A stretch of 64,000 nt of DNA from Trichosphaerium sp. ATCC 40318 (Eukaryota > Discosea > Flabellinia > Trichosidae), in contig JALMLS010000304.1 of assembly GCA_038496445.1 (NCBI GenBank), positions 248,001 through 312,000 of the forward strand. Direction: 5' to 3'. How positions within the stretch are numbered: position 1 is the stretch's first letter; each line of letters begins with the position of its first letter. Below are positions 46,901 to 60,387 of this stretch, piece after piece. Made by a program: the position numbers and the translations under genes. Below the pieces are notes generated by a model, which made no database searches, was not told where the DNA came from, and saw only the letters and a program-made list of their open reading frames with translations.

Positions 46901-49900
46901 CCATGAAATCACAATCATCGAAATCGCATTCTTCTTCTTGTTCCTTGAGCATCTATAGAAATTAAGGTTTATAAGAATCAAGTTCATTCTAACCATTCCA
47001 CCACCGCCAAGTGCTGGAAGCTCTTGTGGAAGCAAACCTCCTTCAGTATCCAAATCGCCTGTTTTAATAGCAGTATCGAATATGCGATTAAATGCGTCGA
47101 CATTTGATGGAAGCAATGCGTTGACATCACCGATGTAACCAGCCTATTAGTTGAACATTAGAAAATAAGTACAAAAAAGACTTATTATCAATACAGTTTC
47201 ATCGTCTTCCAGAGCTTCACCAAGTAATATCTTCTCAAAGGCATTCAACTTCATAAACTCATTAGGTGCGGTATAGTCTTTGAGATTACGATGAGACAAT
47301 AAGAAGTAATCAATGAATGTCTTTTCCTTCTTGTTTGCAATGTATGGTTTAACAACATCACTAAAGAATTTTGCATCCTAAAACATGTCTTAGTCTCAAA
47401 GGGTAGTAAAAGAAGAATATTTAGAGTCACCTTTCGATAAATAAAGTAATTGAGTTCATGACAAGCAAACTCAGAGTACTTTTCTTGTTTATCTTCTTGA
47501 GACATCGTATTCCATTTCAAGATAAATTTGAATGTTTCAAGTGAAGGAACACTTGTTAATGAACCATACAGCTTAAAGATCTTTGGTAATGAATCATATA
47601 CTTCAACCTTTGAGGAGTACACATCTCGTAAATTGAAAGTGTCTCCTTTTTTGAGTGTATCAATCTTTTTTTGCTCTGTGAAGTGTGCTAAACCGTGTGA
47701 TTAATTATGATACAGAACCTTTGAAAATAAAGTACCATCAGATGCAAGAGCAGTTGCTTTGCCGAGACGTAAATCTTTATAAGCGACAGATGATCGAGGA
47801 AGAGATACTTGAGTGAAACAAGCACTAGTGACATCCATAGCAAACACTCGCACGTGACTAACACCACCCAAGCTTCTATAAGGGCAAGAGTTAATACTAT
47901 GGAGAAGGTTTGTAGTATATCTTACGCTAAAGGCACTTTGATACAACCATTCTTGTCTGGCTTCAAGTTTGATAGAAGAACAGACGGTTTTGTCAAAAAG
48001 TCAAAGTTGTGTTCTCCACTGCTATTCATTTCAATTACTGCACGACGTCTAGATCTAGCTCCATAACCACCGCCGCCAAGTCCACTTGACATACTGTCAT
48101 CACATAATTTCCCTGCGGCTTTTAGATGCTGTAGTGCTGTTGAAGTATCACTTATTGCCCCTTTAGCAGTACTTAACAACATGTTTTCTTACTGGTAAAA
48201 AAAAATAGAAATGATTGCGCACAAGGATTCAATAGTAAAGATGGACGCTCGAGGGTATTTCCTAGTACAGATTAGGTTTAAAATCAAGAAAGGATTATAC
48301 AAAATGTGCTCATTTTGAGCTGACATACCAGGGTAAGGTTTTGCGTATTTTCTATCCAAAATATATCTCTGCTCGTCCCCAAGTTTACGGCCTGATAAGT
48401 ACATGCATAAAATCTTTGATAGCTTGGTAGATTCTGGACCGTAAATACTAAAATTAAGCTTCGATACTATATCATAAGATGGCATAAAGTGAGAGGCTAA
48501 AACGTGAACACGTGTAGCAGCAGTGTGGTTTTGAACTTTAATTTCTAAGCCTTCCTTTGTTTTTTTGGTGCCAACCTGAATACCAACGCGTTGAGATCCT
48601 GATACCGACATAAGCCTAAAGAAAGGAGAGAGGAAGTGCTTACCTTGAAGAACACGAACTTTTCCAATCGCGTTGTTACCTTCTCTCTTGCCTTTTGCTA
48701 TCTTAATTGATATTGAAATTTCGTGTTCTTTTAAAGCAAGACGATAATCTCCTTGTGTCAATCCCTTTATATGTAGGTACCCATCAACAAGTTCGATATT
48801 CTTAAAGCAATTTCTTAATGGCAAAGAGTTTCTATACTCAATAAGAGAAACAGTGTAAACACTCAACCCCTCTAAACAACACATCAGGAGTCAATTTCTT
48901 AAAGCTCAATAAAACAAAACTAACCAGTGTATTTTGCCGTGAATGGTACTTTAACTACTTCTCCTTCCAAAGCATGTCTTTCAGTAGTATATGTACGCCA
49001 GTTACATGGTAATTTCCAACTTGTAAACAAGTTAGAACTTATAAACAAGGAGAGTTTGGAAAGAAAAAAGAGATCTATCACGCACGTGTAGTTACATTTA
49101 ATACTATCAACATCTTTAAGTTCACCAAGGTAAACCATACCCTTGTCATCTGTTTGTAGGGTTTGACTGAGACCAGTAGTCCCATTACGGAATCTTGAAC
49201 CCACATCGATAGCCGTAATCTTGTTGGCCTAATCAAACCATAAGAAACTGTGTTTAAAGCGAAAAGGTGTACAATTGGTTCTCCAGTTCTTCCAAGAACC
49301 TCAAGAGTGTATCCTTGATCGTTTTTACCCAAGATGTAATCCTCAATCTTAGATCCTGCATCGATATTGTTCAACTGGTAAAGTTCTGACACGCTGAACT
49401 GTTGACGAACACCATCCGAAATTCTCTTAATGAAAGCTTGGACTTCAAAGCGAATGGACCTTAATCAATTTTAGCAACGTTACCAACAAAAGAAAAACAA
49501 GAGATCAATCTTATTACCTTAGGTTTTCTGGCACTTGGAACTCAAAGACTGAATCTTTATCGTTGAAAAGTTCAAAGTTTGGTATATCCTTAACAGACTC
49601 AATGCCTTCACCATCTTGAGTAACAATAGAAAGCTTTATGTCCTCAAGTAATTCAACAGAAGATTCTCTGTTGTTAAGAAATAGCTTAGGTGAGATGATA
49701 ACACTTGCTTTAGCGCCTTTAAGAAGGGACTCTCTACAGTAACTGTCAATACTTGTTTTGTAGTGAGTTGATGCATCTTACTTGTCAACATAGATACCAG
49801 CTTCTAGAGTGTATGACTCGGTCTCATGCTTGAAGTGGGATAAAGTAGAAAATCCATCGTATGTGAGAACAATAGGCTGTGGTTTACTTGACTTTGTAAA

Positions 49901-52253
49901 TGGAACAAGAATCTCACCATTATCATCAGTGTCGTAAGCATGTCCAGAGAGTATCATCTTGACTGGCTATAGAACGTTGAGTAAGAGGTAAATGAAAACC
50001 TGCTACTGAAACCATACCTTAATAAGTTCACCGCTTTCATTCAGAAATTTGAATTGATGACCAGCAATAGTCATTGTATTAATAGGCTTGATTTGGCCTT
50101 TTACTACAATTGCTCTACTGCTCATACCGCCCCCAATGAGTTCGATAACATACATACCACGATCTTTAATCTTATCGAATTCAAAAGTCTTGAGCAAACG
50201 CTGAATAGGCGGATCCTAGAAGAACAAAACGATCAACTTCTTGTAAAGTCAATTTCGAAAGAAAACGTACGGTGTACTTGACCACAAACTCATGATTAGC
50301 TACAAGACCATCAAGATTAATATCAGAAGATATTTCAGTCTTCTTGTCAAGGTAGTAATTGAGTGTATTGATGTGGAATACTTTCACAAGCATAGTTTGT
50401 ACGTTCTTTACCCAAACTGATAAATTCACTTTATCATCAACTTTAAACTCTGTTGGATTTGTTTGAGCAAACGCAATATCAACTTCTGTCTTTAATGTTT
50501 CTAGTGGCACTCGATTAGATAACATTCGAGAATTAATCCAAGTACCGAGATCGCCCTTATTTGTAAGTATACCATACCACTTTTCAGCGTCACCAGTACC
50601 AGATAATAGGTTTGCTGTAGCCCATAGTTGTTCAAGGAAATTCTCTTTAAAGTAAGGAGCGAATTCTTTGTAGTTTTTCGCTCCTTTTAGGTAATGAGTC
50701 AATAATTGTTTACCTATAACAAGGATAAGTATTAATAGAACTGAAAAAATGTAATGATATTATGCCACGTGTCCAAAGGCGTTTGAAAAAGACGTACACA
50801 ATGTGATGTCTGAAGAGGCTGTAACACAAACTAATGAACCAACAGAGCCAACAGGCCAACTGTTCACTAATGTCACTCTCTTTGTTCTGAAACCAGTAAT
50901 GCGTTCTTCATTTTGAAATTGTCTTGTTGAAGGAAGCTTAAGGTACTCAATAAAGTCAGCCTTGTTGTATTTTCCACTTTCACACTGTAGCTCTAATACG
51001 TTATACAATACGTTAACCTTGAGGAACATAAGTAAACAACAAGACAATACGATCAATAAAAGAAATACCTTGTAACTTGCGAAGGCTCCTCCTAAAGTGC
51101 TAACAAAGCTACGCAAGCGCTTAACATAATCTTCTTTGATATCTTTATCATTAGGATCGCAATCAGGGTTAATACTCAAGCGATTAATGTAAGCAGACAC
51201 CCAACTAGCACTGTTTGGTAAATCCTTCACTCCTTTTGTTCTTTTGGCGAGTTCCTCGAGTTGAGCAAGAGTAAGCCGGTTAAAAACAGTAAACTCTTCA
51301 GGATTCTTTTTAGTCCTCTTAATAACCTCTACAAAGAGATCTATTGTTTTGGGATGATCAGCGCATGTTAACCTACAAACACATCACAAAACAAACACAA
51401 CCACGCAAGAAAAAAGGGAGATATCGTACCGTTGTAGCAACTCTGTTCTTTGGTTTGTTTGGAGGTCCGAATGCATATCCAAAAGCTTGTCATTTACAGC
51501 AACACTTCTGCGTAGGTGATTAATGTTATGTTTGGCTCCAAGAAATTGAGTCTCCCATGAGAATCGTTCTGTTTTAATAACAACGTGTTAGAACAAAAAA
51601 AATTGGTATTATGAGGTAGAACCTTGATCTAATTTGCACGGGTGCGTTGCTGGAGTGGCAACACGACTAGGAGCGGAGCGAGAAACATTGGGTTTTTTGT
51701 ATTTTTTTTGTAGCCAGTCCCAGACTTCTTCTTGGTCATCAGTACGAGCAAAACGCGACAAGTTGAACCTAGTGATATTGAGACCTTGTTTGAGTTTTTA
51801 TTGTTTTATGTACCTCGCGTCCATTTTATCGTACAACTGCTTTGGATTATGTGGTTCGGAGGAACAGGTTTTCAAGTACTACATAAACGGTTTTTTTAGA
51901 TGAAAGACATTACAGGCCTAAATGGTCTTCGCGTACCTCGGCGAGAAGTTCTTTGATGGCAGAAGTGTTGGCACCATCTATAAATGAGTTTAAGAAAAGT
52001 TTGTTGGTTTATTATTTTTATCACCTTTATTTGTGTTTATAAGATGAAGTAACGTGTATTTGTAATAGTCAACAGATCCCTAGCGCTAAAGTAAATTTTT
52101 CGACGGTTTAAAGCAATTTTTACCTTTAATAGCTCTTTTAGCGTCTCACTACGGTCTGTCGATAGCGCATATTTCTCAGCAAACGAAATATACTCGTTTC
52201 TATTTACGTCAGTCTAAACACACAATACTACAACAAGAAGCTTACCCAGACAT
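43946..52253 (-). CDS. Giant macroglobulin-like/planctomycete-type multidomain protein without thioester
   Basis: Probable start ATG 52253: exon MSG joins NEYISFAEKYALSTDRSET. The stop is at 43946-43948. Roughly 2,000 residues over 8.3 kb, with 20 or so short introns. The N-terminal third is helical (ERFSWETQFLGAKHNINHLR; RTKGVKDLPNSASWVSAYI). Next a run of beta domains of the MG type (MYVIELIGGGMSSRAIVVKG; VWVKNVQTML; EGEVVKVPFTAKYTG; GYGARSRRRAVIEMNSSG). The distal third has KFILKWNTMSQEDKQEKYSE, TAPNEFMKLNAFEKILLGE, ..TKEYAEMNYY.. and ends VKVFARHNGGNIRFFKDGYT, AFDYTAIMT..VQRFSILVM. The last two patterns match my recollection of large planctomycete proteins annotated alpha-2-macroglobulin-like. 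No CGEQ-type thioester and no signal peptide were seen. Function unknown. Confidence 0.55.
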
Positions 52254-52529
52254 ATTGTAGTGTTATAACTATAAAATGTAGATCAACACAATAGTTTTCA
52301 TAAAATACAATTAAGCCACAACCGAAAACCGCTTCGCAAAATTTTTCACAGAGTCCTAGCCCAAAAACCTTTGTGTTGCACCATCTACAAAACCCAGTAC
52401 TTTTCCCAACAAGAGCTTTAACTCGCTCTCTATCGTATATCGGAGTGAATGGAACCACAAAAGTAATTTTGTGCTCAACAAAAAATTTTATTTACATAAG
52501 TTGGTTTTTCTTTTAGTATTGTAGTGCCC

Positions 52530-55500
52530 TTATTGTTTGCCCTTGTTAAAGCGCAACAATAAATATATGCCTACTTCCAATACAAACCAAATAGCAGCTG
52601 TAATGCCAACTGTCATCCAGAAGTTATCTTCTTCAAAATTGAGTCTCATAATTTGTTGATCACCAGTCTAGACAAACATAATTAATATCTACGAATAGAC
52701 ACTATGATGTTGACGTACGGTAATAGGACAAACAACAGTATCATTTGGATTTAACGTAAAACCACTGCAAGATAATGGAGAACCACCATTGAAATCAGAT
52801 GGTAATGTAAAGGCACCAGAAGGGATTGTACAGTTCATAACTTCAGTAATTGTCGAATTAACCGCATTCATTGTAGTATTCAGCATGTCCGTCATAGTTG
52901 TGTTTTCTACAATAAGTGTTAGTCACGTAACATACAACAATATCATAAAACGTTTGATTACTTACGTGTATCACAAGGGATACGGAAGTCGCACTCTACA
53001 CATTTGAAATTTTCACCTCTAAAACCTGCAATAACCAATCCTTCGAAAGCCCATCGGAAGAATGATATCTTCTCTAACCATATAAAGTATACTGGAATAT
53101 TATCAGCGTTCAAAAAGAAACCAGAGAACAACATGCATGGAATCTAAGAGCAAAATGTAAGAAAATTGTAAACGCTTAAAAATCTTGAAGTACCAAGATC
53201 ATAGGCTGAATGCGCGTTGCAAGAGCTACATCATGAATAGCAGCTGAGAGGATCATTCCAATAGCGAAAGCAGTATTAACAGTCATAAAAATTACAACGT
53301 TGAACATGAGGAAGTTTGTAAAACTGTTACTCCATCCAATCATCCACTAATTCAAAAAAAAGTTAGAAAACAAGAACTACACGAGTATATAATAACGTAC
53401 GTAAGAAATAGCGGCAGTAATAACGGGAACAATAAAGTTTACAGGTAGTTCACTAAAAAACTTTGCAAAAAAGTACGAAGCAGTGCCATACAATCCTGAA
53501 CCTTGTTCTCTAAACACCACACCTCTAAAAAAGAAGATCAACAAATGTTACAACTACTTTCTTCATTATCATACCTTTCAGCAGGGAAGATATAGGTTGG
53601 ACCATTGATACCAGCAAAAGCAGTAGATACGGTAACGAAAAATAGAGCAGATGTTCTATCACGAATACCAGTCTGATCGTTATCAAGACGCAAGTAAATT
53701 AAGCCTGCAAGCACAGACGAAAAAATAGCTTGAACAATACGTGTCTTGAACAGTAAAGGTTCGCGCCAAACATTACGCAATGAACGGCTATAGAAACAAA
53801 AAATTAATACAAGCTGAATATCAGTACAAGGAAGCCCATTAAACGTACATGAAAAGTAACCAAAATTTAGTCAAGTCAGACACTCTATCAGCTTTGCTTT
53901 CGCGGTGAATTGGGTGCTCGTGCTTTGGTGGTTTCGTGGCTTGTTTACTAAGCTTCGATTTTTTATACTTTTTGATCATGCCATCAACTTGATCAGTTGT
54001 AACGTGTCTTTAAAAGAACATCCATTAATACAAAAATCCAAGAAAAATTGTTGTTCTCTTAACGTACTTGAGCAAGGTTTCTTCTTCCGCATCAACCTCA
54101 TCTGTTGGAGTCACGTGCAAGATTTTCACTAAAATGAATAAGCACAATCAAACATGTAAGTCTATTAATGAACGTACTGAGGTAATCAGCAGGATTCTTG
54201 AAAGGTGGGCATTTGTAGCCAATACCTGCGAAGTAAGGTACAGTTTTTGGTAAATCTCCGTAGTAAACTGTCTGACCCTCAGCGAGAATCATCAGTTTAT
54301 CAAACAATCTATAGATATCTGCTGAAGGCTAACACAAAGCATAAGTCACTAAATTACAAAAAAGTCGCACTTGATGGATAGTACAGATAATGGTTCTACC
54401 ATGGAAAGCAAGATTACGTAACCCGTCCATGACTGCTTTAGCTGCGAAGGAATCAAGTCCCGATGTTGGTTCATCCAAGAACAAGATTTTAGGATCAGTA
54501 ATCAACTCAATAGCAACAGAAACTAAAATAAACTCGTTAGCCTTTTTTTACAAAAAAAGATTCACATAAACTGTGATTTCACACACCTCGCTTCTTTTCT
54601 CCACCGGACAAACCGCGCTTGATTCCGGAATTTCTCGCTGTAGCACCAGAAAATCCAATGTAGTTATTACGAACATGATAGAGGCCAAGTTGAGTCAGCA
54701 ATTTATCAACTTTCTGTTTCTTCTCAGCTTGTGATGTATGTTTTGGTAGTTTAAGATTTGCAGCGAACATGAGTGCTTCTCTAGCAGTCAAAGAGCCCAT
54801 GAGTACATCCTCTTGACTTACAAAACCAGATATTTGGCGAAGTAATGCAGAATCAGCTTTTTGACCGTTGATTTTAACAGAACCAGTAACATGCTTGCCA
54901 GTGATACGATGAGCAAGAATATTTAGAAAAGTTCTGCGTGATAGATGTCAATACATTACAATAAATAATGACATCGCTACGTACGTTTTACCAGCACCAG
55001 ATGGTCCAATAATACCCTAATAAGAAAAAAAGTTAAACCGGGCAAATTAAACAAATAACTACTTTTGTTCCCGAAGTGTTTTTTTAAATCGGATCACTGC
55101 TAGTTTTGTCGACAAGATCAAAATAAGAATTGGTTGAATACGTACCAATAAACAACCTGGAGGAACATATCCTGTCATTCCCTTTATGATGTGCTTGTCA
55201 ATTTGCTTCTTTTCACCTCTCTTAACGCATCCCAAGAAGTATTTTTCAGCATCCGGGTTTGGTACTTTAACACGATACTTTATATCTGTCCACACCATTT
55301 GCACGCGATCAGTGTCTTTAATTAAGTGGCGTTCGTCCACGGTTCTCATAAAATCTTCTCTAATTATAAAACGTTTAGGATTGCGTGTTAGTACGGACAC
55401 GAACCGTAGCAATTCTGCGAATGGTACTTCGTCGTCTGCTCCACTTGATACTTGTCCGTCGTCGCCATTTACCTGTGACAGATTAGTTTTGGCGTAGTGA

Positions 55501-56002
55501 GCGTCAATGCCGTACGTCTAAGGTTTCTTTGGAGGAAGAACTGCTTTTTGAGGATTTGCTTTTCTTAGATTTCTTCTTCTTGCTTTTCTTTGGCTTTACA
55601 ACAGCGCTGGCATCAAGAGTGACAGCAATAGATGCTTTTCTACCGAAATCGGCTTGAGGCACTGTTTCGACGCGTGCACCAACGTTGTCGCTGTAAGATT
55701 CTACAACTTGGTTAGTACAAGGAGAAATACAATTTACGCACCTTCTTCACTTTGTTTGTCCTCTTCATCTGTTAGAGGTTGTTTCACGCCAGAGGAATCA
55801 CCATCCGTGAGGTCTTAATACAATTAGAGTCATTTTACATTGCTTTTTTCGTACCAGCTGAAATAGTGCTGTTGCTTTCGTTGCCTACGTCTAGAGTTGC
55901 GTTTGCAGACACTCCTACATTAATTGCTGGCGATGAGTGCGAATCCGAGCTACTACTCGAACTTGACACTTGGTCAGACGAGGAGGTTGAAGTTGAGCTC
56001 AT
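52530..56002 (-). CDS. ABCG-like: ABCG-type half transporter
   Basis: Start ATG 56002 opens a Ser-rich tail ([20 protein letters not shown]) and a Lys-rich linker, then the nucleotide-binding domain: Walker [12 protein letters not shown] at about 55015-54985, Q-loop [23 protein letters not shown] signature LSGGEKKRG and Walker [15 protein letters not shown]-loop [18 protein letters not shown]. The WHITE-type transmembrane domain follows with TM helices ([38 protein letters not shown]) and a Cys-rich extracellular loop with many N-glycosylation sites (..[18 protein letters not shown]..), then a final TM helix. NBD-TMD order is that of ABCG half transporters, which work as dimers exporting lipids or small molecules. 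Stop at 52530-52532. Strong call. Confidence 0.93.
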
Positions 56003-56680
56003 GTGTTACTTCAGTTTGGTCTTTTATGAAAATCGGATCAAAATATTAAGCGGCTCGGGCAAAAAATTGGGGCGAGAGATTTAGAAATTTTTGAATGAGA
56101 AATCAGTGTAATGCGTGCTAATAAAGATTTAAGAGCGTTTTTCGCTGTATTGATTTCCCGTGTACAGTAAACAATTTGTGAAGTTAAGTACACGCGCATT
56201 GTGGACAACACGCCAACTCGCTAGTGACGTTTATAGAAAGCACAAAGCGTTCACCCTTGTTTCTCAGAGCGTATTAACTCGTTTGATACCACGGAGAATT
56301 ATTTACACCTACTTCAGTAACGACATTGTACGCTAGTGTACAGCATGATATGAGACGAACGCAAGCGTAGTATTGCCTTTTAGGCTGTTATAACGGTATT
56401 GATTAATAAAGGCTTTTTTGACCAAACGCAACAAAGCGGTTTCCCAATCATTACATGAAATAGGTTATTAACAAAGTACTATCTGGCTGATCATGCAGGA
56501 AAACGTTTACGGTCTACAAAGTTATTAGTACAAGGGTGTTTCATTACACTCTTCGTAGAAGCGCGTTAGCAATAAATAGCACTTCCTTGTAGAGGTTAAG
56601 GTAGTTTTATTTTTGGTAGTTCAAGTTGTAGTTTTTTCCAAAACCCTGCATTCAGAAGTAGAATCAAGTACTAATAACCA
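56003..56680. promoter_or_regulatory. Divergent region between ABCG and Rap-GAP genes
   Basis: About 680 bp between two outward-facing starts (56002 minus, 56681 plus). No coding frame with conserved features and no CACGTG. Both promoters should lie here. Confidence 0.4.
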
Positions 56681-58898
56681 ATGACAGAACCTGCTACGGA
56701 CTTTAATATAAGGATAACGCGGGCATCGAAGGACTTGCACTCATCATGCAAGATAATTGTTGCAAAAGCGGTGTTGAACGCCATACAAAGCAGCGAACTT
56801 CTAACACTCGCTAAAGCTTCGGTAAGTACTTAAAAAATGCTGTGCGCTCTAATAGTACTCAGACTGCTGCGTTGAGGTTGATGTTCGACATTATTCGCGA
56901 AGCGCAACTCAAGTATACTTCCGGTATTCACCAACGCATTTTCGACGCTGTGGACGTAGTTAAAGACAAACTACGTCAACAAGTTGGCGCACTAGTAAGC
57001 AGCGCAAAAGCAGTCGCCGAGCGCAAAGGTATGTACTAACAGTGTTTAAACGCAGCTTTAACAACAATATAACAAGGTGTCAATGAACAAGCGCTACAAT
57101 CGTCATTGAAACATATTGAAGCGATTATAGCAAAGCTAGTATCTGTTAGCAAAATGATAGTTTCACAAAAAGGTACCACAAGTTCTTAGCGCACAACCAC
57201 AATAAGGAAAAATAAACTCCGAACGTTTTTGCTTCATGAAGGAGTGCCATTTTCGCGTATGTGTTCACCAACTAATCCATACAAGGTGGCAAGAGGCATT
57301 CAAGACATTCTACTCCTACATCAAAGCGTACACGTTCTCGGTCAACGCCAACCAAGTACAAAGCCTGTTCACATTTATTCAGTGTCATAACTATCTTTCA
57401 GAAAAGTGCACAGACGATCTTTTAAAGTTGGTTCTAACTCACCAATAATGGGTCCTAAAGACGAATATGTACTATTTAAGATGACTAGATATCAGGTTTT
57501 CTTAGACAAATATGTAGGTTTGCTCTGGTTGGGTATTAGAAAAGCATGCTTCTGTTCCTAAAACAGGATTACCCAATTGGATAAATCTTAACCGAAAATG
57601 GTTTGAAACTTTTTTCATTGGAAAGGATTATGGACATGTTACAGCACACACTAAATCAGCTGGACAACTAGCCATATCTCTTTGTACTGAAAGGGTACGG
57701 TTTGCTTGTTATAAATTGTTTAAGAAGTACTAAATGCGTATATAGAAGCCACAACCAGGAGGAGTTATTGCGCTTATTTTCCGAATAATAATTCGAAGCA
57801 AAAATGTGCGTGGTAAACAAAAAAACCCAACACATTTTGACATTTTATTAGGGAGTCAAAAAGACTCTTGTTCGCGCAGCACAAAGAACAGAGGGAAAAG
57901 CTTGGGAGAGTCAAGTAAAATCAGTTTTGTTGAGTATCATACCAGATATGGAGAGGGTGTATATTATCCCAAAAGAACACAACCGTGAGCTTGAGCAGTA
58001 TTTTATCAATTACGAAATGAAGGACCTACGTGTAACCAAACAATTCAAGTTTGGCGTATTATACATGAAGAGAGGTCAAAGCAATGAAGAGCAAATATTT
58101 AGTAATAACCACAGTATGTTATAGCGAGTATTCAGTTACCCAATACTAATGTATGAAAATAGAGAGCGGTAGTAAAGACTATGGAGAACTGCTGCGAATA
58201 CTTGGTAACAAGGTGCAAATGAAAGGCCTAACAAAGTTCACAGGTGGCCTTGATACCGTAGGTAAGTGCTTGTATACATATGAATGCGTACGGATAGTGT
58301 TTCTAACTTGTGTGGCTTGTAGATGATGCCACTGGTAAATATTCTGTTTATACCAAATTCCGACACTATGAAATCATGTTCCATGTAGGAACTTTGTTGC
58401 CTACAGAAAAGAACCCTCAACAAGTACGTCATAAGAAAGGCTAAGTGCATTCTTTCATTTGCTTATTACGTCCATAGCTGGCTAAAAAGAGACATATTGG
58501 TAACGATATTGTTGTTATTGTATTTAGAGAGGAAGATGCTGACGAGTTTATGCCGTGCTGGGTTAAATCAAATTATATCCAAATCTACGTTGTTGTTACA
58601 CTAAAAAAGAGAGGGTTAGTCTCATTAAGACATTGATACAGTGACTAACTAAAGACTATTTAGACGTGCTACTACGGGGTATTCAGTGCAAGTAATGCGT
58701 CACCAGGATGTACCAGCATTCGCACCAGCGATAAAAGTCGAATTCGACCATGATGAAAAATTCCGTATTTGGTTGCTTGAAAAAGTAGTCAATGGTGAAC
58801 TTGCTGCATATCACAGTAAATTATTCGAGACACAATTTAGACGTACATTTGTAACATTATTAGATGATTTATTGACAAAACTACCAAAAAAGAAATGA
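56681..58898 (+). CDS. Rap-GAP domain protein
   Basis: Probable start ATG 56681 (MTEPATDFNIRITRASKDL). The N-terminal exons are helical (ALRLMFDIIREAQLKYTSGI; VDVVKDKLRQQVGALVSSAK). Middle: LPNWINLNRKWFETFFIGK, DYGHVTAHTKSAGQLAISL, IALIFRIIIRS. Then the Rap-GAP catalytic region: KDYGELLRILGNKVQMKGL, TKFTGGLDTV, DDATGKYSVYTKFRHYEIM, FHVGTLLPTEKNPQQ, LAKKRHIGNDIVVIVFREED, ending VPAFAPAIKVEF. HIGND carries the asparagine thumb that replaces an arginine finger in Rap-GAPs, so it should speed GTP hydrolysis by Rap-type small GTPases. Catalytic-domain call is strong; inclusion of the N-terminal exons in the same gene is probable. The transposon begins 57 bp past the stop. Confidence 0.83.
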
Positions 58899-58955
58899 GC
58901 ACGTTTTTGTGTTAAAAAAAAAATCAAAATGTAAATAAAAACAAATTGAAAGCAC

Positions 58956-58974
58956 GGGGACGCATAGGTTTTCA
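58956..58974 (+). repeat. Left terminal inverted repeat of the transposon
   Basis: GGGGACGCATAGGTTTTCA, 19 bp, an exact inverted match to 61982-62000. The next base outside differs (C left, C right read as G), so the match ends here. Confidence 0.9.
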
Positions 58975-59004
58975 AAATTCCAGAATTCTGAGAAATGCGA
59001 CAAC

Positions 59005-59017
59005 TTCCAGAACTTTC
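59005..59017. promoter_or_regulatory. Heat-shock-element-like triplets, left subterminal
   Basis: Three alternating units (TTC, GAA, TTC) separated by exactly 2 nt each: TTCCAGAACTTTC. A further TTCCAGAA lies at 58978-58985. Either HSF sites or transposase-binding repeats. Confidence 0.5.
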
Positions 59018-59082
59018 TGGTAATTTCGAACGTTTCAAAAAGTTACAGAACTTTGATGCCAATAAAGCAAAAAAACATTTAT

Positions 59083-60230
59083 TTAATTGTGTGTCCATGG
59101 ACCATAAGGTAAATACCTGACTCTTGTCTTCAGTACAATATTACTAGCATGTGCAGTCAAGTACAATGCACTAGCTAGTGTTTGAGGAGTGCCTCTAAAG
59201 CTTTGACGAAACATGCTGTGGCTTTTAAAGAAAGCATTTATCTGCTCCACTCTACTTCTGTAATGTGAGATCACTTTGTTGGTATAGTGTTGGTGCAAAG
59301 TCAGGTTTCCATTGGGTGGGTATTTAGTGGTACATAAGCAATCTCTGTTTGCTATGTAATGTCCATCACCTAAGATACGCTCCCATGGTTGAGTTGGGTG
59401 GTATGCTGCAGTATCAAGCCAGATATGCCCATCATACTTTGAACCTAAAATTGAACTGTAAAAAAAAACAAAAAAAAATTTCCACGTGAACAAAAGAACT
59501 AACCAATGTGTGGTCCCGTGAACACAATAATGTCACCTAAAAATGAACAACCTAGCTGCACTTTCCAACAACAGCGTTTATATTTGCCGTTGTAAAGGCA
59601 AGAATGCATAAATGGATCTGTAGGTGCCTGCACATAGATTGGCATTGTGTCGACCATCCCAGTTACATATTTAGGAAAGTGCGGCGTGTGGTTATAAGGA
59701 TCTAGACGTGAGTTCCACTGAATTTCGTCCATAACATCAGCCAAAGCCTTCATTTTTGGTAGAATCCGCGTAGATAGGGCGTACTGAGTAATGCCAAGGA
59801 CATTTGAGCTTCGCCATGTTGTATAAAGATGAATGTAGCTAAAATAGATTGTTAGCTAACAACAATACCTTATACGCACCTAAACATTTGAAAAACATCT
59901 AGTTCGTACAAGTTAGGAACCAAAGGTTCATATTTCGCATGAATATAGCGTAGAACCTCTTTATCATAACCAGACTGAGACTTACAATTAAAGTCTGAAA
60001 CAGCGTCAAATGTCCAGTCCACTAAACGAGGCATTGATAGTAATTGTAACCTAAAACACCAGCTTGTTAATATTTTCGGGCACCAATTAAACAATGCAAA
60101 ATGAACTTTCATAGCATATAACAACAAGGAAATTAAAGGTTGACATGGCGTCAAATGACAAGTCCGCTAACAAGACATTTTTAGATTTTTGGCTTTTCGG
60201 GTACTAACTAAAACACCATGTTTTGGACAT
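59083..60230 (-). CDS. DDE transposase (DDE_Tnp_4/Harbinger-like)
   Basis: Stop at 59083; the start lies near 60200-60240 but the first exon is not resolved. N-terminal portion: DAVSDFNCKSQSGYDKEVLR. DDE domain after introns: VTGMVDTMPIYVQAP (first Asp), YNGKYKRCCWKVQLGCSF, IGSKYDGHIWLDTAAYH (second Asp, matching the HD..F position of Harbinger enzymes), ILGDGHYIANRDCLCTTKYP, and SRVEQINAFFKSHSMFRQSF (Glu). The order of acidic residues and spacing fit the DDE_Tnp_4 fold. It catalyses excision and reinsertion by cutting at the terminal repeats. A sequence similar to the first exon is duplicated near 60130-60180. Divergently oriented to the accessory gene. Confidence 0.78.
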
Positions 60231-60387
60231 TGTAGTATCCATTTGGCAATTAAATGAAGGTATCTACAAGTGTTATTTTTGACGGCAGTTTGATAATAGG
60301 TTTATTTCATTTACTCTTCGGGCAATATTTTAAACCCGAAAAGTTGTTAAAGTTCAAAATTTCTTAGTTCGAAACCAATCACAACAC

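Noticed and set aside
43946-52253. Classical secreted thioester alpha-2-macroglobulin
   Set aside because: No CGEQ-like motif, bait region or signal peptide was found; only an MG-like fold is supported.
52262-52458. Possible upstream first exon of the macroglobulin-like gene
   Set aside because: The frame (rich in Cys/Phe) does not join in phase, while ATG 52253 gives a clean joint to NEYISFAEKY.
58898-58958. Target-site duplication of the transposon
   Set aside because: Flanks CAC and CTC differ by one base; a duplication cannot be claimed.
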